Shown: positions 37,401-50,226 of the stretch, piece after piece
Position numbering within the stretch: the first letter of the stretch is position 1
Layout: each line of letters opens with the position of its first letter
Source of the DNA: Micropterus salmoides
Lineage: Eukaryota; Chordata; Actinopteri; Centrarchiformes; Centrarchidae
Length of the DNA stretch: 64,000 nucleotides
NCBI RefSeq assembly: GCF_014851395.1
Contig: NW_024044681.1
Location: 25,111,036-25,175,035, forward strand
Direction of reading: 5' to 3'
The notes under the pieces: generated by a model
Database searches by the model: none
What the model was told of the DNA's origin: nothing
Seen by the model: the letters and a program-made list of their open reading frames with translations, nothing else
Made by a program: the position numbers and the translations under genes

Positions 37401-39079
37401 AATTTGAATCTGTGTTTAATGTTACTGTACCTTCTGTGTAAACTTTAGAAATCACATACTCACATAATAATGTTCCTCTATAGCTACAGCTGATTGAATC
37501 CAAATCATGTTCAGATCGTTTATGTACTGTTTATTTAATTCTTTAATGTTTTAATTTGAAAAAATTAGGAGAAATCTAACAATATAGATTCAAATGTTCA
37601 CCACTCCTATAACCTTGCAGCGGTGAAATAGAAGATGAAGACATGAAACATTTAGTCAAATATTTATTATAAAAAATAACACTGAAATAAAATTTGCCAA
37701 CAATTTAAATCAATTTCCCAAAATGTATGTTTTGTGATTATTCAGGTTTTTGGTTTAATATATGGAAAGAAAGATTTCGCTGAAAATATTAAATAACAGA
37801 CAAATTATTAATTATCCACAAATTCAACAATATTTATAGTATTAAAAAAAATACTGTAATGATGTTACATTCTTATTTATCTTCATTTAAAACAGGTAAA
37901 ACTGTAACTGCAAAATCTATTTTTAGGTGAAACATCTATATTATGGTGAAACATTAATAAATTAAATTATTAACAAATTAATAATTAATAATAATTAATT
38001 AATAATTTATTATTATTATATAATCATGACAGTGCTTTTTTATTTATCAGTTGTAAAACTAATGTAAGAACAGGTTAACATGTAAGAAATGTGGACTAAG
38101 TCAAAATTGAACTGTTTTATTTCTAAAATTAGATTTAAAAAAAGATGAAAAATAAGGGAAAACATTTTTTTTCCATAGGCGATACTACAAAATGTTTAAC
38201 ATACTTCCAAAATGTAAATAAAACAGCTATCTTTGAGGAGTGATACGGTTATAGCTGGAGGCAACAGAGGCAGCTGCTGGGAGGCACCACTAAATCTGCC
38301 TCTGTTGATGGCTCCCTGCCTCCATGTGACCCTCCAACATCACTGGGACAAAACAATATCAAATATCTTGAACTTGTGCACACAGATGATGTCTTCTGTG
38401 CCTGAAGTGGAGACGGCAAGATGAGCAATCATCCCTGTCCTCCGTTGTACCGCCAGCAGTCAGCAAAGTGTTGTGAAGTGGGAGCAATGGGAGGATGACC
38501 GCACAATAAAAGCAAAACTAATATGTGTCCATTGTGGAGGTATAATTTAATGCTGCAGGGTGCTTTCAAAAAATGAAAAGACATGCTGAACTGTAATTGA
38601 GCTCCTACTGATACTAGCACATAATACAACATGTAGCAACTTTATTCTTATAAATGTTATTTGAGGTAATAAAATAATAATAATAAAAAAAGAAGATTGT
38701 GGCCAAATTTAGAACATTTGGGATTAATCTCATGAACCTGAGAGTTTAATCAAAACTGGGAATAATAATTTTGGTATTAGGGAGTTAAGATACATTTTAA
38801 TCCACTCAAAAGTCATACTCTTAAAGTGAGGATTCAAATACTTTTTATTGTGGCCACAAAGTAAATACTCCTGATTCGGATCCGATTAACTATCCCTTCC
38901 TGCACTGATCTTACATGTGTTTACATTTCCAGACAGCATAAGAAATCTAAACATTATCTCTAAGAAAACCTTCAATAAATGTTCACAAATAGTGTGGAAC
39001 TTACATTTTATTGTTCTCAAATGGATAGGTGACACTGCTCAGTGTGGCATGTAGTTGGTTGGCTCTGTGATTTTAACAG
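34403..39079. other. Gene desert between wasf3 and gsx1, part 4
   Basis: No coding exon was recognised. Two blocks look less AT-rich and free of repeats (34690-35110 and 36530-36680) and could be regulatory. An AT-only run rich in TAATTA/TTAATTA lies at about 37954-38022. Confidence 0.35.
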
Positions 39080-39096
39080 CCTACAGGGGGCGCTGG
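39080..39096 (+). promoter_or_regulatory. CTCF-like core motif
   Basis: The bases CCTACAGGGGGCGCTGG fit the vertebrate CTCF core pattern CCNNNAGGGGGCGC. Its place between wasf3 and gsx1 would suit a boundary element. It is one motif match with no occupancy evidence. Confidence 0.3.
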
Positions 39097-42000
39097 TAAA
39101 AATTAATACTATTAAGTTCATTTTCAAAGTTTTGATAATGAGTTCAGCATACAGTAAGTGTGTCATACTATCTTATCAGCAAATGGCGCAAGAAATATAT
39201 AAAGGATTTGTTTTGTGTTTTGAATTGACAGACTTATAAAATAAATAAAAGTAATGGTAAAATGTTCAAATCAAGTTTAATAATTACTAGTATTTTCCAG
39301 TGAAAAATATCATAGGTAGTATAATTCTTTGAAATTGTATTTATGGTTGCTAACAAGTATTTTTTTTTGCATTATTTTCAATTGCAAAATAATATAATAA
39401 AGTAAAAGAGTGAGTAGGAATCTGATCAAATAAACTAGTAACTAAACTAGTATTCATTGTTCAAATTGACATAAACGAATTGCTTCAAATTTAGTTATTT
39501 AATTCCCCCATAACCTTTCATTAATAATTATATATAAAATAATTGGCATGTAGCTCAAAGGCTGATTTTCCTGACTGGGCTTTTTATCATTGGTTTATGT
39601 GGAAATTTGCCACACACACTTTTCTGTGTCTGACCTGCAGTGTCAGCCACTTCTCTGGAACACACATGGGTGTGGGCAATGGACATATAAGGCTTCCTCA
39701 TCATCACCATCTCCTTCTTCTTCTTGCTCTGTGTGTTTGCACCTGCAGTGGCTCCTGTGTGTTTTGTTTTTACACAGTTATAGCTACAGGTGTGTTTAAG
39801 CTGCCAACACTTCTATGTATGAAAGGGCTGAAATAATGGCCACATTACTTTACCTGTTTTTTAAGCCAGCTCTGCCACTGGGCCCCATTTATGTCCCCTG
39901 GACGTGTCGCTGCTCTATTTCATCCCAACAAAGACTGTTTTCAAACTTTTCACAGAAATAGGGAGACTGATTTCAGAGTCCAGATCTCACTTTCTGCTCT
40001 AAACGTCGTTACCAATCTTCCAATCTCATTCACTTTTGTTTCGTTAATCTTTAAATGACAGATTGAGTCTTTTTGCTCAGCAGGACTTATTTTTGTCTGA
40101 GCTCATCTAGACACTTGATGTCTTTATTATATGGTATTAAAATGCCTGAGATGTGTTTATAATACTTTGTAATACAATACTTTTCTTTGCCTTTGCTGGA
40201 GTGGTGCTGGCTGGCCTCACTGGCCTATTTAGATGAAAGTAGATGGCAGCATTTTATTGAGTGAGTTACCTCTCAGAGCCAATCAGCTGGCTGGATGCAC
40301 CAAAACATTTACAGAAATCAGAGAAGTCAAACACTGTCTTGAGGGGCTGATTTATTATTTCATTTTAAACACAGAGACACGAGGAAACTGTATATAGTCG
40401 GTACTGTTAATTTATTGTATGACTTGCGTTTGAAAATACGTTAACGTTTACTTTGATAATATCACACTCATCCAATAATGCCAATATGTTATCCCAACTA
40501 ATGATAAGTGAGTCCAGAATCATAATATCTTGTTGGCATGTTTATGAGGTTTTTAAATGCATAATCATCAATTGCTATGGGTTGCTTACAATTACTGTGG
40601 TTAGTGTTGACATTTATGTGTCCATGCATAAAGCTGCAGTAAAATGTGTTAATATTCATCTAAGTGATACTTGTGCCTGTATTTAGATGTGTATGAGTCT
40701 TTTTAGATTGTGTAAAATGTCATGAAGTGCTGTGAGTGCCAGAGGATCGTTGTTTGACATGATGACTGAGCCGATGATTCATTTTTGCCAGGCCTGACTC
40801 CTGTTTAGAGCTTCTTATGTAACAACTCTGTTGAATAATACTTTTTAAATAGAGACACTCTTGCTTTCCACAAGGCCACCGTTGGGAAGTAATGTCTGAG
40901 TGTGAGGGATCTTGGGTTGTTACACTGCAAACAGGAGAAAAACAGGAAAATAATAGATATGTGGGAGGTAAAATACATTGTAAACAAAATACACTATGGC
41001 ATAAAAGTTTATTGGATACAGGTTTCTTGCAAAGATTTGGTCCCTTTGGAACAGGAAGTGCTGTACTGAGTTGTAATACAGAAAGCAACCTGCAACATTT
41101 TAGACACTGTGTGTTAAATTAAGTCAGGTGTTTTTCAGGATGTGCAAAAGGTGAAAAGAAATCCTCTGAGAACTGTCTAAAGTACCTTTGCTTTGCTTTG
41201 TCCAATCAGATCACCTCCTGAGAGGTTTTTAAGAAAAAAATGTTGTGCACACTGATAATACACCCCAATAAAGGCTTTGTAATGAGATGCAAAGTGGCGG
41301 TTACATTGACCTTAACCAAGCTGTGTGAGGTTTTAATGTAACGACAGCCTGAGCTTTAATGATGAAACTTGTTAAAACAGTAGTTTTATGGTTTCTGTTT
41401 ATCTTCTGCTCACAGAGTAGCAGATGGTAAAAACAAAGACAATCCTGTGTCCTGGCTGTCTCAGTGACCAGGGTATACATTTAGTACTGGAGCAACATGA
41501 GAGAAGGGCCGGAGACAATTTAGTATCACAATCATTTACTGATCTTAGTCAAATCATTTACTTGGACAACAGAAACGTGTAGAATGATTATCGTTCTACC
41601 TGCACTACAGGTTGTAATACATATGAGTGGGATATAATTAATTGCTTCATACAATTATTAATTAATCATTTAATGTGATTTTAGGGACATTTGCCACTAT
41701 GTAATACATATAAACATCAGAAAAATAATCCTTATTAATATTGTGATAATGAGTTCAGGGATATAGTCAGTCAGCTCTATATGAGAGTCAAGACTTTAGG
41801 ACGGACTCACAGAACATCAGATGAATCTGCTCTGGTAGCTCCTGTTGGTTTATGTTTGTTTATTTGTATGAATGAGTTTTCGATCTGGGCCATTTTTTGG
41901 AAAGTGATGTGATCTGCGTGTTCACTCTACTCTGTGGTTTGTCTTCCTAGTATTTAGGATGTTTTCTATTTTACTTTACTTCTCCGATGATCACAGAAAG

Positions 42001-42868
42001 GTTAGAAATGTTTCACATTTTTGGTTAAACATGTAATATACAACAAAGAGCATGTATTATGATTTTATTTTATTGTAGATTCTTTTTTGTGCCACTTTCT
42101 TTTTGTATTAAGTTGTATTTATTTTTCATTCTTTAAATTATTATCATCATTATTATTATTACTAGTTATACTTACTTACTAGTATAAACAGTGATAGAAG
42201 TAGTATTAGTATTTTTTTTTTACCACTACTATTATAACTCACCCTTGTGCATAAATGGCAATAGAGACCCACTAAGCAACATTAACCAAGTATTTAAATT
42301 AAATTTAAAGGATATGCCCAGTGTCTCATTTGACTAATTCATTGATGGTGTATCTCCACCTGCTTCTGCCTCTGTGCCAGTGTCTGAATTTGTGTGACGG
42401 TAGGGCTGAATGGTGATGTGTGACACACTCCTGATGAAAAATAACAGCGGCCCTCAGATCTGCACAACGGCTGATGAAGAATCACTGACTTTTATTGGTG
42501 CCAAATAAAAGGATGTGATGAAAGAGTCAAAGGCTGAGGGAGAGAAAGAGGGATTCAGAGGGAGGGGCGGAGGAGTGCAAAACAAGGCCCCATCCATCAC
42601 ATGAGTTGAGAAGACACATTCCAGTGCCCTTAGCAAGAGGATACATTCACTCAAAGTCACAATAGAGGGGGAATCTGGGAGAAGCTGGGAGGGGCACCCA
42701 TCAATACACAACCTCACCCGTGGGCTTTCTGTGCGCACAAACTCAATACCCCATCCAGTCCAATTCAATTCCCTCTATAGGCATGACAAATGTACATTTT
42801 GCTGCCGATGAATGCGTTCATACTCATACCAACAAAACAGATGAAAAACAAAATCACGGCATGGATGC
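39097..42868. other. Gene desert between wasf3 and gsx1, part 5
   Basis: No gene was recognised. The longest frame (40720-41088, minus strand) has no identifiable domain. Confidence 0.35.
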
Positions 42869-42955
42869 TAATAGTTAAAATTCTTATTTCCCCCTTCCCT
42901 TCCTCCCTCCCTCTCTGTGTCCGTCTCTCTCTGTCCCTCTCATTAATCGGAGTTG
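42869..42955 (+). repeat. Local duplicate, copy A (pyrimidine-rich)
   Basis: From TAATAGTTAAAATTCTTAT through TTCCTCCCTCCCTC and CTCTGTGTC to CATTAATC, this matches 46898-46985 in the same orientation with scattered substitutions. The two copies lie about 4 kb apart. Confidence 0.75.
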
Positions 42956-45664
42956 GAGATATTTGAGCTGTGGTTGTAGGATATCTCTGGCTGGCAGAGT
43001 TAGCGGGGATTTTAGGGTGGAGGGAGCAGGTGATGGCTTTCTGGAGTGCACTCATTTACACTCCTCCCTTTCTCTCGCTGAGCAGCGTGAAGAGGTGGGA
43101 GAGATGAGGGGCCACCTCCTCTCACTCCTGTGTGCTGCACCTGCCAGGGGTGAGAGGATCAATTGTGAACTCTGACCTTGTACCTTCCACAATGCCCAAT
43201 TATTATCCTTACCATGTAATATATACATCATATATTATTTCACAAGTGGAGAGCAAATAGGATGTAAACAAGGAAAGACATTAAATTGCTTGCACCTACA
43301 CTGTTTTCTTTATTGGACAAGCTAAACATTGATTTTAGATAGTGCTAACCTGTTGCTGGTAGTTGGCATCATAAATTGTAAACTTTAGTATTTACTTCAC
43401 TGCTTTACCCCTCATCAGTGTCAGTTTCAGAGTGTGTGTTTTTTCAATGGACTTGTAACTTATAGGCTGCCTTCCACAGCACCCAATTATTACTCATACC
43501 ATACAAAATGCATTAAGGATAGATAAATGAAATATTCTGGCATTTAACTCGCACTGTTGCGCAGAGCAAGGGTGTAAAAAATTACTTGGACTAGCCGAGA
43601 AAGAAATTGAACTGACTAGTTTGTCCCTTTTTCCAGTCCTTATGCTAAGCTAAAGTAACAGGCAGCTGGTTGTAGCGCACAGATATGAGAGTGTCACCTC
43701 TTCTCAGGTAAATCCTGACAAGAAAGCAAAATAAGCTTCTGACAACAGGTTGTCCAAACAGCTGGAGGAAACAGCTTAAATTGAAAACCTAGATGCTGAT
43801 AAGTTCTTGCTTGCATTCCACATCCACAGTGTGTAAGCTGCTGTAGTTCTTACTTGACTGCGTCACTCTTCAAAGTGTTTTTCCCATCTTGTATTGATTA
43901 AAAACAAGTATCCCAAAAAGGAGGCCTCTTTATTTTTGGGTGTCATAGCATACAAATGGGTATTATTCAGAGTGCTGAGATCCATTTGGAGTTTTGTCAG
44001 GACTTAGAGTAGTGTGAAACTTGGTGTCAGTGGACCCCTGGCCTAGACCAGCTGAAAGCCAGCGTGTTTGTTTCTATGGTAATGGGGAAACAGTAACTAC
44101 CTCCCAGCAGCGTCCCGCCGCGTGTCGCCTCCTGAATAGAGCGCATCTGCAGAAAACCGAGGGACCCTGTGAGATGGGCAGTGACCCGTCATCACATCAA
44201 CTCTCACATGTGTGGTCATATATAGACATTGAATTAGCCTAAACCAATTTTTCACACTGCTTACGTCATAACTCTTTAGAGAAAGTTGAGACTGAGCCAT
44301 ATATTCCTAGTTTGGTGAAAAGCAGAGTGTGAGATGCAGTAAAAAGCCGTCGCAGAGGTCATTAGGATGAGGGGGTGGGGGGAGAAGGAAAATGCAACAA
44401 CCACAAAGTGGGGGGAACAAAATCAAACAAAAGCTTAGTCCAAATCACAATGCCTGCAATAGAAATTCGAGAAGAAAAGGGGATATTGGGTTATGAAAAT
44501 CATACAGAGGGTCTGTTCTTACTTATGCAAATGTCCCTACATTTCTCATTCATTGCCCTGAAATGTTGCTCTCACCCAGGAAACAATCTTAACTCCATCC
44601 TTTTAGAGAGTGGGTACAGTCTAATATTTGAAAAAAGTAGCCCATCTCAACACTTTAAACTAAAACTTAAAAAATAATTATTTTGCTTTTTTTCATCAAA
44701 ATGTATCCTCCTATTTCCCTTCATCATGTGGCCGAAACATGGACAGAATGACACAACATTCAGTTTAGTTTTAAAATGTCAAACAGTTAAGATGTTTGTG
44801 TTGACATTCAAACAATTGTGTCCCTGAGAAAATGAAAACAGTCCCAAAACAATGGTGACTTCTGAAAGGAGGCTAATGTGACATGAATGGAGAGGAAATG
44901 GGCCAAACTGCAGGTGGTCATTAATGAGAAAACCATAAACTTTAAGGAATCACAGGGGTTTAGAGTCTGCTTCCTCTAAGACTTTTTTCCCCTGGAGCTC
45001 ATCCTCATCCTGTTATTTAGTGACACACACTGAGTATGAGGTAATAATGAACTGCTGAGCTGAAAATTCGTAACTAATTTTTACATGAGTAGTTTTTGGA
45101 GCGTTTATCTCCCCTCCCTCCTCCTCTAACTCTCTGACCTCCCTCCTCCCTAACCCTTACCCCCCTTGGTGGTTTCCCATGGGCCTTCAATTGATTCAAT
45201 TAAGTGAACACACAAATACCATATGTTTAAAGATGTTTTTTCTCAACCAAGCACAAAACAACTCGGCAGCTACATCAAGGAAACATACTTGATGTGGATA
45301 CTTTGCAAATGTTCAAAATAAAACTTTTTTGGAAAGTCAGCTACTTTCTCCGACCCCATAAACGTTCGTTTTGAACTTAGCCGTCAAAGAAAACCTATGG
45401 GAGACATCAGAGCACTGGAAAATGAAAATGAAGACAATGAATGTTGGGGAACCTGAAAGAGGGGAGGATCAGAAAAGTAAAATGGTGAAAAGGAGGGAGG
45501 AGTAGCGACTCACCATCAGAAGTTGCTCTCCGCCGTAATTCTGCTTTGTTTTCTCCACAATAAAAGTCTCCTACTTGTTGGCCTACAGCATAACATTCAG
45601 CGGAGAGAAATGAGGCATACAGAACATCGCAAAAGACGCTTTGCATTCTTTCGCTTTTGTACTT
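42956..45664. other. Gene desert between wasf3 and gsx1, part 6
   Basis: No gene was recognised. A diverged tandem pair lies at 43183-43215 and 43469-43502, both containing CCTTCCACA, CCCAATTATTA and TACCAT. An RFX X-box-like palindrome, GTTTCTATGGTAAT, is at 44070-44083. Confidence 0.4.
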
Positions 45665-45687
45665 GGGGGGGGGGGGGGGGGGGGGGG
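45665..45687. repeat. Poly(G) run of 23
   Basis: An uninterrupted run of 23 G on the plus strand is unusually long for vertebrate sequence. It could be a G-quadruplex former or partly an assembly artefact. Confidence 0.9.
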
Positions 45688-46897
45688 TGCTGTTCATGAA
45701 AGAGGAACAGACACAAAATAGGGAACAAAGGGGGCAGTGTGGACGAAGGCACTATCACTGACATCCCCAGCACTTTGAACAACTTGTCAGCACTGAAGCA
45801 ACTGCATTCTGTCACATTTGTGTACAAACCCCTTGAAAGAGCTTGCTGACCTGCCCATATCCCTTTATTGGGGTTCAAATGGCAAGAGGCAGTCATTGTG
45901 TCTGGGAGGGTTCATTAAATTCATTGGTTTGACCTGTTATTTCTAGGCCAAAAGTCTGCTGATTTGGAGATATGTGAGTCAGCCATACGTAATAGCCTAC
46001 TGACCTCTGCAGGGTAACGAACCCTTTTGAAGAGCATTTCAAGGCTTTTGTATGAATAGAGTCAAAGAAGAAGTTTGAGACATATCTATAGCAGAACTAA
46101 TCGATTTACATCAAAAGGGAATTTGAAATCATCCAAAGCTATTTAGACCTCTAATGGCTCTGTGGAGCTTCTCTAACAATCTTTTTGAGCAAAGCCCAAT
46201 TTCTATTAATTATTAATTCATGAGGAAAGTATGACGTTTGGTGAAACTTTCATGTCAGGAAACACAGCTGGGAAATTCATCAGTGGGCAAGTGGCATCGC
46301 TTTGTTCTGTTTGTCTTTCTCTGAAGTTGGTAAAGTTCATGGAAGACATTTGACCATTTTTAGTTCCCATAACATCATCACATTTAAATGTAAATGGGCT
46401 CATTAGAGAGGCCAGACTGTCAGGGTTGCATCTATTTCCCATTTATTCTCGTCAGGCCGGACCCACAGCATGTGTCGTTCTGCTGAGCTATGAATGTAAA
46501 ATTGCTGTAAACCACTGTTTGCTTCAAAGCGAGCCAGTTCCAATTAACTCACTTGCATTGATGATCATGATGATGTAAAATGAATCACAAAAATGCAAAT
46601 ATTACCAGATCAGTGATTTCTAGTCGGTTGTATTAAAATGTACAAACACAAATCAGAAAGGCTGGAGGTAAATAGGTATATAGGCAATGTCAAGGTAAAG
46701 TGCCGTTCTGTAGAAAAAATCTAAATGGGAAACAAAGGTGTACAAATTTTAATTTACTGCATCAAAATACGTTTACTATTTGAAAATGCAGTAACATTTA
46801 TTTGCATAAATGTCAAGATATTAGTAGGCTTATGTTTTTTTAGTACTTTAATTTGTCTCGTACTTTGGTCTACCCATACACTGTAGTTATAGTTAAA
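45688..46897. other. Intergenic, nothing recognised
   Basis: No exon, RNA gene or clear repeat was identified. Confidence 0.35.
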
Positions 46898-46985
46898 TAA
46901 TAGTTAAAATTCTTATATCCTCTTCCTTTCCTCCCTCCCTCATTCTCTGTGTCTATCTCTCTCTGTCTCTCCCATTAATTAAAGA
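46898..46985 (+). repeat. Local duplicate, copy B (pyrimidine-rich)
   Basis: This is the partner of 42869-42955: TAATAGTTAAAATTCTTAT, then TTTCCTCCCTCCCTC, TCTCTGTGTC and CCATTAATT. The direct orientation and shared non-repetitive ends argue for duplication rather than chance low complexity. Confidence 0.75.
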
Positions 46986-47160
46986 TCGTTTAGAGGTGTG
47001 GCAAGGAGACTGGGAGTGAGAGCGCAGACCAGAAAACTCTAAAAATCGGGTGCAAGAAGCCCAATCACTGAACTGCATGATGCAGCAGATCAGCACAGTA
47101 ACATTTCTTACTTTGCTACATTTGCTTGCTAGTCAACTTGGAAAAACAGTACAACTCTGA

Positions 47161-47458
47161 ACCATCCATCCATTGTCAACCGCTTATCCTGCGTACAGGG
47201 TCGCGAGGGGCTGGAGCCAATCCCAGCTGACATTGGGTGAAAGGCAGGGTACACCCCGGACAGGTCGCCAATCCATTGCAGGGCCACACATAGACAAACA
47301 ACCAGTCACATTCACACCTAAGGACAACTTAGGGTCACCAATCAACCTAGGCTGCATGTCTTTGGACGGCGGGAAGAAGCCGGAGCACCCACGCACACAC
47401 AGGGAGAACATGCAAACTCCACACCACTGTGTCGCCCCCAACGAGAACCAAACATCTT
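47161..47458 (+). repeat. High-copy teleost dispersed repeat
   Basis: The sequence starts CCATCCATCCATTGTCAACC, has GGGCTGGAGCCAATCCCAGC, GACAGGTCGCCAATCCATTG and GCATGTCTTTGGACGG, and ends GGAGAACATGCAAACTCC. These landmarks belong to one of the commonest interspersed fish repeats, possibly the 3' end of an RTE/Rex3-type LINE. The open frames on either strand here are by-products. A 46-bp fragment of the same family lies at 16086-16131. Confidence 0.8.
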
Positions 47459-48494
47459 GAAAACAAAAACAATCTTCTTTCAGAGAGTGTTCATTTTTAA
47501 CATTATTGAACAGAACTTTAGCTGCAACATGGCTCAGATATCTGTTTTTCTCTCTGTCTCACTGAAGCTGTCAGGGCTGAGACTGTCATGGCTGCAAGGT
47601 CGCACCTAGCACTAGGTGCAGCACTTGACATGGACTCAACCACATCAGGGTCAGAATCAGTCAGTCATATCAGAGTCTTAAATTCACAAGGCATAAATTC
47701 AGCACTCAGATTAATCATCAGGAGAAAAAGCATGAAAAACACGAATGTATGTTTTGTACAAGATGTGCTTCTCAACTCGTGCAGTTCCGTGCTGCTTGTG
47801 AGTTTTACACCATTTGCATAAAAATGTGAATGAGTGGCACTTCATGTTGGGTGGTTCTCTTTTCATTTGAAACACAATTTAAGTACAATAATTAGTAGTG
47901 ACTTGTAACCTATGTCTTTTAGTTTTGTTAAAGGTGAAATTTCCAACACTAGTGATTGCAGAAGTGACTTTTTGTGATCACACCTTTGATCTTTCTACAC
48001 TGTCGGGCTTTGAATCATTTTCTCAGCTCTGCACGATGTAGGTTGCTACGGGATTTTTACAAAGTACCGCAGCTCTGACTTGTGACAGTGTGACTTATGA
48101 TCCATCATTTGTCATGTTCACTCATGCAGAGATGTTTCAGTGTGCAGCGTGGCCTTTTGCTTTTCACTGGAAGAGTTTTGTATCACATGTAACTGAACAT
48201 TTATATACACATTAAATGTACAAATGAGCGAGGCAGCAAATAGCAGCTCACTGGCAACTTAGTGTTTGAATCTTGTGCCTCTATCTTGTACTATTTTTAA
48301 GATACTGACTTGTAATATCAAACAGGTAAAGATGAGAGTGATAGTGTTCAGATCGCTGGTGATTAGAGGGTGTGTTATTGGGTGGCTCTGCTTTGTATTA
48401 TTAATGGGGTTCCCAATGTAGCAAAGCAACACAGTTCAAATTATAACAAAACATGTAAATAACCACAGACAAAAATATTGTGAAAGAATGACAG
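47459..48494. other. Intergenic, nothing recognised
   Basis: No gene was recognised. Short frames such as 47588-47821 lack family features. Confidence 0.35.
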
Positions 48495-48916
48495 TTATGT
48501 AAAGTCAGAATTATTATAAGTAATTATAAGTAGTAATAGTGTAACTATTTAAATTACTTTATCAAAGTTTAATGATAATGTAACTTATTACATTTAATTA
48601 CTTTACAAATTCAAACATGAGAAGCAATCAACATCAGAGTGGCATCAAACTTTACTAAATGGCTGTGGCTGGACATAGCAAATGAAGACATTGTGCACAT
48701 GAAAAACAACAAAATTAATATTACTCAACAAACAGCCTATCGTTTTACAGAATATGTTCAGATGTAACTCCAAATGTAACCATGAACATTTTCAGAAGTA
48801 ACTGTAATTTAATTACACATTTTATCCCAGTAACTGTAACCAATTACAGTTACATTTATTTTGTGATTAAATTATGTTACTAAATTACATGTATCTAGTT
48901 ACTCCCCCACACTGAA
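48495..48916. mobile_element. DNA-transposon MITE, partial
   Basis: The right terminus, TAGTTACTCCCCCACACTG, and the internal TAACTGTAATTTAATTACA/CCAATTACAGTTACATT blocks match a widespread fish element whose ends read CAGTG-TGGGGAGTAAC. The left terminus is not recognisable, so the copy is truncated or decayed. No transposase is present. Confidence 0.55.
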
Positions 48917-49517
48917 TAAGAACAGGTTCTTCATATTATGAAGAATTGTGCGGCCCCCATCAACCATAATGTGTTTACTTTGTGCACCACAGACTAGACA
49001 ATCTCTTATTTTTACCACTTTCACTGTAACTGATGTCATCATTCTAGTATCCTCCTTTTGTTGCTCATCTCAGCTTAATCACCAATATTGGACTTGACCT
49101 TTGCACTGTTGACCTTGTCTATAGATGGATCTGAAGCTACTGCTGGCTGCATTATGATTTGGGAACAACTAGCACCCAGGATTTTAGTAGCTGCAAACTT
49201 TAACTCTGCTGGAAAAATGTTCTGTGCTGCTATTAAGAATTTACAAAGTTACAGTATGTTCCCTTTGACTTTCTACAGCTGTCACTATCTTAATAGCTAT
49301 CTTAATCCCTGCAATTCCTATAAAAAAGAAATATAGAAACAGTTCAGCAGAAATTGGTCACAACAAAACAAGTATGGGTGTCAAAACAACAAATAAAAAG
49401 TGTGGCTCCAATAGTCAACCACAGGCTTTCTGTGATGTGCCACAGATAAAAAAACAACAACATATCCTATGTTTTCAGTTAGCCCCTTAACAAACATTAA
49501 TGTATTTGCTCACTTTC

Positions 49518-49818
49518 AAACTCACTCAAAATTGTGCTAAACGCTTTTTAATTACTGAGCAAGAACAGGTAGCAAGTGAATGCAGCGGTAAAAAAGGTTA
49601 AAATAATATCAATTGTTTAGCTTTAACGCAGAACACTTATGCAATAATCAGTTCAGCTTGTGTGGTTTAACATAAATGGAATTCTAGTCCTGGGAATGAT
49701 GAACAACAAGTTTTACAGTTATTTCATAGTGAAATCCTCATGTCTAGCCAGTGGTTCTCTAACCTTCTATCAACATCACCCCCTCTATGAAGAGTAATCT
49801 GCTCTATACCCTGGTACC
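49518..49818. repeat. Left inverted arm of the Penelope-like locus
   Basis: This arm is imperfectly inverted relative to 51044-51548. Anchors are ATCACCCCCTCTATGAAGAG (49775-49794), matched at 51063-51090, and AACAGGTAGCAAGTGAATGC (49565-49584), matched at 51450-51480. It lacks two segments found in the right arm: about 125 bases around 51205-51330, and 25 or so bases at 51480-51505. Confidence 0.75.
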
Positions 49819-49988
49819 TAAATTAAGAAATTAAAGATCAACCTGATACCATAGCCTTTATACAAACATATCCCATGAGAGGACTAGATAGACTTTTATC
49901 TTCTTGAGCACGTATTTGTCTCTACACATTTCTCAAATGGTACAGACATGTGGATGATCTGTGAAGATTCTCAGTCACAGTTTTCTAC

Positions 49989-50226
49989 GGAAGGTTAAGA
50001 TCAAGGGCAACTGGACTGGTTGAAGATACTTGAAGACATTTTGTCACTCATCCCAGAGGCTTCTTAGGTTCTGCCTATGTATCTTTATTAGTTAGCTGAT
50101 TTGTGGTAGATTTTCATATTGTGTATGAGTGTTTGCAGAATCAGATCTGCCATCTGACAGATAAGAGACAAAACGTCTTTAAGTCTCTTCAGCCAGTCCA
50201 GTTGCCCTTGATCTTAACCTTCCTTG
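49989..50226. repeat. Hairpin repeat with 57-bp arms
   Basis: The left arm, 49989-50045, includes GATCAAGGGCAACTGGACTG. The right arm, 50165-50226, includes CAGTCCAGTTGCCCTTGATC. They pair at nearly all positions around a loop of about 120 bases. The sequence is familiar from dispersed fish repeats. It lies inside the larger inverted structure and may be an internal part of the Penelope-like element or a separate insertion. Confidence 0.75.

Noticed and set aside
38438..38545. Possible BED zinc-finger remnant of a hAT transposase (KAKLICVHC)
   Set aside because: Only one CxxC-like pair is present, with no downstream histidines or other transposase blocks.
47173..47460. 95-codon plus-strand and 85-codon minus-strand frames
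   Set aside because: Both fall wholly inside a high-copy teleost repeat and match no domain.
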